Source: Gammaproteobacteria bacterium
GTDB taxonomy: Bacteria; Pseudomonadota; Gammaproteobacteria; Pseudomonadales; Pseudomonadaceae
NCBI GenBank assembly: GCA_012513235.1
Contig: JAAZCO010000034.1
Span: forward strand, 1-9,152
Reading direction: 5' to 3'
DNA length: 9,152 bases
This document shows, piece after piece, positions 7,482 through 9,152 of this stretch. The notes beneath the pieces were generated by a model that saw only the letters and a program-made list of their open reading frames with translations, was not told where the DNA came from and made no database searches. The position numbers and the translations under genes were made by a program. Each line of letters starts with the position of its first letter. The stretch's first letter is position 1.

Positions 7482-7514
7482 ATAGCCGTTTTCGCGACCT
7501 ATATAGCCGTTTTC
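7482..7514 (+). repeat. Two 12-bp direct repeats ATAGCCGTTTTC, 21 bp apart
   Basis: ATAGCCGTTTTC occurs at 7482-7493 and again at 7503-7514. The start-to-start distance of 21 bp is two turns of the DNA helix, so both copies face the same side. The second copy ends 14 bp before the candidate -35 of ectA. The copies share the CCGTTTT core with the inverted-repeat arms at 7430-7461. This arrangement is typical of activator or repressor sites, but no protein can be named. Confidence 0.7.
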
Positions 7515-7528
7515 TCAGAAAAGCGCGG

Positions 7529-7557
7529 TTGTTATTATTTTTTAAGCTGCCTAGGCT
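7529..7557 (+). promoter_or_regulatory. Candidate ectA promoter, sigma70/sigmaS-like
   Basis: TTGTTA (7529-7534), a 17-nt AT-rich spacer, then TAGGCT (7552-7557). The -10 region reads CTAGGCT, which fits the sigmaS core CTAYRCT at all but one position, while TAGGCT is only 3 of 6 to the sigma70 -10. Transcription would start near 7564, leaving about 28 nt of leader before ectA. Ectoine genes of Halomonas elongata are reported to use both sigma70 and sigma38 promoters. Confidence 0.45.
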
Positions 7558-7580
7558 AATAGGGCTAAACCAATAACCAC

Positions 7581-7585
7581 AAGGA
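7581..7585 (+). promoter_or_regulatory. Ribosome binding site for the TTG start of ectA
   Basis: AAGGA ends 6 nt before the TTG at 7592. No ATG or GTG in frame lies at a suitable distance, and the EctA alignment begins at once with the conserved LRRPT stretch, so TTG is taken as the start codon. Confidence 0.8.
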
Positions 7586-7591
7586 TTTATT

Positions 7592-8104
7592 TTGAGTTTT
7601 GCTCCCGTCAAACTCCGTCGACCTACTGACGGTGACGGCCACTCGCTGCATCAACTGGTCGCTCGCTGCCAGCCCCTAGACACCAACTCGGTGTATTGCA
7701 ATTTACTGCAGTGCACTGACTTTGCGGATACTGCTATTGCTGCGGAGAATGCTGATGGAAACCTGGTTGGTTTCATTTCTGGCTACCGCCCACCAGCCCG
7801 CCCCGACACTCTTTTCGTGTGGCAAGTGGCTGTTGATAGCAGTATGCGCGGTCAAGGATTAGCGCTGCGTATGTTGTTAGCCCTGACTGCACGGGTTGCC
7901 GCTGCTGATGGCGTTCGGTTTATTGAAACCACTATTTCTCCAGACAACGCCGCTTCTCAGGCTTTATTTTTAAAAGCCTTTAATCAATTAGGAATCTCTC
8001 ACACCACTTCGGTGCTCTTCTCCAGTGCGCAACATTTTGCTGGCCTACATGAAGACGAAGTGCTGTACCGAGCGGGCCCTTTGCCTCTCGATTCCACACA
8101 ATAA
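7592..8104 (+). CDS. ectA: L-2,4-diaminobutyrate N-acetyltransferase (EctA), ectoine synthesis
   Basis: Cytoplasmic GNAT enzyme that moves the acetyl group of acetyl-CoA to L-2,4-diaminobutyrate, giving N-gamma-acetyldiaminobutyrate, which EctC then cyclises to the compatible solute ectoine. The protein has 170 residues, within the family range. Landmarks of EctA are PLDTNSVYCNLLQC (28-41), GFISGYRPP (60-68), WQVAV (77-81), the acetyl-CoA loop RGQGLALRML (86-95), and ETTISPDNAAS (112-122). It starts with TTG. ectB follows 17 bp after its stop, so the two form an operon. A sigmaS-like promoter and a repeat cluster upstream suggest control by osmotic stress. Confidence 0.97.
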   Translation: MSFAPVKLRRPTDGDGHSLHQLVARCQPLDTNSVYCNLLQCTDFADTAIAAENADGNLVGFISGYRPPARPDTLFVWQVAVDSSMRGQGLALRMLLALTARVAAADGVRFIETTISPDNAASQALFLKAFNQLGISHTTSVLFSSAQHFAGLHEDEVLYRAGPLPLDSTQ

Positions 8105-8121
8105 ATATTATAGGAATAATT

Positions 8122-9152
8122 ATGCAAGCCTTTGAAAAGAATTTTGAACAAAACGAATCAGGTGTACGAAGTTATTGCCGCTCGTTCCCTGTGATGTTTA
8201 AACAAGCACAGGGTGCTGAGTTAGTGACCACTGAAGGTAAACGCTACATCGACTTTTTAGCCGGTGCCGGTACCTTAAACTACGGTCATAACAACCCTAT
8301 TTTGAAAAAAGCATTAATCGAATATATAGAAAATGATGGCTTAGCCCATGGTTTGGATATGTATTCAGAAGCTAAGGGTCGTTTTTTAGAAACCTTTAAC
8401 CGCCTGATTTTAACGCCACGTAAAATGCAGGATTACCTCATCCAGTTTACTGGCCCAACCGGTACTAACGCGGTTGAAGCAGCGCTAAAATTGGCGCGTA
8501 AAGTTAAAGGTCGTAACAATATTGTCAGCTTTACCAATGGTTTCCATGGCTGCTCGATTGGTGCGCTGGCGGTAACCGGTAACCAACACCACCGTGGTGC
8601 TGCGGGTATTGCATTGTCTGATGTCAGCCGTATGCCGTACGACAAGTACTTTGGCGATCAGGTCAACACCATCGCCATGATGGATAAACTACTCTCTGAC
8701 CCCAGCAGTGGTTATGACAAGCCAGCCGCTGCGATTGTTGAAGTAGTGCAAGGTGAAGGTGGTCTCAATGCTGCCTCTGCTGAGTGGGTACGCAAACTTG
8801 AGAAGCTGTGCCGCAAGCACGATATGCTGCTGATCGTTGACGATATCCAAGCGGGTTGTGGTCGTACCGGTACCTTCTTTAGTTTTGAAGAGATGGGTAT
8901 CAAACCCGACATGATTACCCTGTCTAAATCGATCAGTGGTTTTGGTCTACCTTTTGCTGTGGTGTTACTGCGTGAAGAGTTGGACGAATGGACCCCTGGT
9001 GAGCACAACGGTACCTTCCGTGGTAATAACCATGCTTTTGTTACCGCTGCTGCAGCGCTAGAAGAGTTCTGGAAAGACGACAGTTTTGCTAAAAGCGTAC
9101 GTGAAAAAGGCGACATTATTGCCAAACGTATGCAAAAAATCACCAAGCGCCA
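8122..9152 (+). CDS. ectB: L-2,4-diaminobutyrate:2-oxoglutarate transaminase (EctB), 3' end missing
   Basis: PLP-dependent class III aminotransferase that makes L-2,4-diaminobutyrate from aspartate semialdehyde and glutamate, the first committed step to ectoine. It is open to the window end: 343 codons plus 2 nt, of roughly 420 expected. Visible landmarks are the phosphate-binding GPTGTN (111-116), FHG (141-143) for ring stacking, D240 and Q243 in VDDIQAGCGRTG, and the Schiff-base lysine K269 in LSKSISGFGLP. The ATG at 8122 has AGGA 6 nt upstream. Its position directly after ectA separates it from the related siderophore and GABA aminotransferases. ectC, and perhaps ectD and an aspartokinase gene, would be expected next but lie outside. 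Confidence 0.97.
   Translation, partial: MQAFEKNFEQNESGVRSYCRSFPVMFKQAQGAELVTTEGKRYIDFLAGAGTLNYGHNNPILKKALIEYIENDGLAHGLDMYSEAKGRFLETFNRLILTPRKMQDYLIQFTGPTGTNAVEAALKLARKVKGRNNIVSFTNGFHGCSIGALAVTGNQHHRGAAGIALSDVSRMPYDKYFGDQVNTIAMMDKLLSDPSSGYDKPAAAIVEVVQGEGGLNAASAEWVRKLEKLCRKHDMLLIVDDIQAGCGRTGTFFSFEEMGIKPDMITLSKSISGFGLPFAVVLLREELDEWTPGEHNGTFRGNNHAFVTAAAALEEFWKDDSFAKSVREKGDIIAKRMQKITKR

Larger units (their letters stand above)
7259..7591. other. AT-rich intergenic region ahead of ectA
   Basis: There is no credible gene in these 333 bases; short open frames on both strands have low-complexity products. In order it holds a 12-bp perfect palindrome TTAGCTAGCTAA (7315-7326); a run of A-tracts and T-tracts (about 7351-7420), including AAAAATA/TATTTTT inverted arms at 7379-7399, likely curved DNA; a GC-rich 9-bp inverted repeat (7430-7461); two direct repeats (7482-7514); and a promoter candidate for ectA (7529-7557). 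A convincing terminator for the DUF4105 gene is not seen, although the 7430-7461 hairpin could serve. Confidence 0.7.

Noticed and set aside
7346..7611. Two overlapping short open frames on opposite strands ahead of ectA (7346-7576 plus, 7366-7611 minus)
   Set aside because: Their products are low-complexity, rich in Lys/Asn/Phe from A- and T-tracts; neither has a ribosome binding site or a recognisable domain, and the DNA there carries repeats and a promoter.

Overview
The window looks like chromosomal DNA from a gammaproteobacterium. The closest matches I recognise by eye suggest a moderate-GC member of the Pseudomonadales, or a halotolerant relative. The reasons are an azurin of clear Pseudomonas type, GabD and YqhD close to the enterobacterial and pseudomonad proteins, and an ectoine operon of the kind found in halotolerant Pseudomonas and Halomonas-like bacteria. 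The lineage is inferred; there is no rRNA or other marker here. I see no insertion sequence, integrase, tRNA, CRISPR array or prophage gene.

Layout. (1) Positions 1-281, minus: 5' part of an ABC transporter ATPase gene, cut by the window edge, probably for uptake of a small organic anion such as 2-aminoethylphosphonate. (2) A 349-bp divergent intergenic region with candidate promoters for (3) azurin (631-1080, plus), which ends in a textbook intrinsic terminator. (4) gabD, NADP-type succinate-semialdehyde dehydrogenase (1363-2811, plus), converges on (5) yqhD, an NAD(P)H-dependent aldehyde reductase/alcohol dehydrogenase (2880-4037, minus). A 14-bp perfect hairpin separates them. (6) A 289-bp divergent region carries a TetR-type palindrome. 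It leads to (7) a 643-residue lipoprotein with a C-terminal alpha/beta-hydrolase domain (4327-6258, plus), overlapping by 11 bp (8) a three-helix membrane protein with an Lnb N-terminal periplasmic (DUF4105) domain (6248-7258, plus). (9) A 333-bp AT-rich intergenic region holds a repeated CCGTTT(T)CGC motif in direct and inverted copies and a sigma70/sigmaS-like promoter. It precedes (10) ectA (7592-8104, TTG start) and (11) ectB (8122 onward, cut by the window end), the start of an ectoine operon.

How they fit together. The two aldehyde genes oxidise (GabD) and reduce (YqhD) aldehydes but are convergent and need not be co-regulated. The hydrolase/DUF4105 pair is translationally coupled and is the least understood part of the window: a lipid-anchored serine hydrolase beside a membrane protein of a family that includes a lipoprotein N-acyltransferase, so an envelope acyl-chain role is possible. 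EctA and EctB carry out the acetyltransferase and transaminase steps of ectoine synthesis; ectC and later genes would lie beyond the window. The most useful leads are the hydrolase/DUF4105 pair, the repeat cluster ahead of ectA and the palindrome ahead of yqhD.
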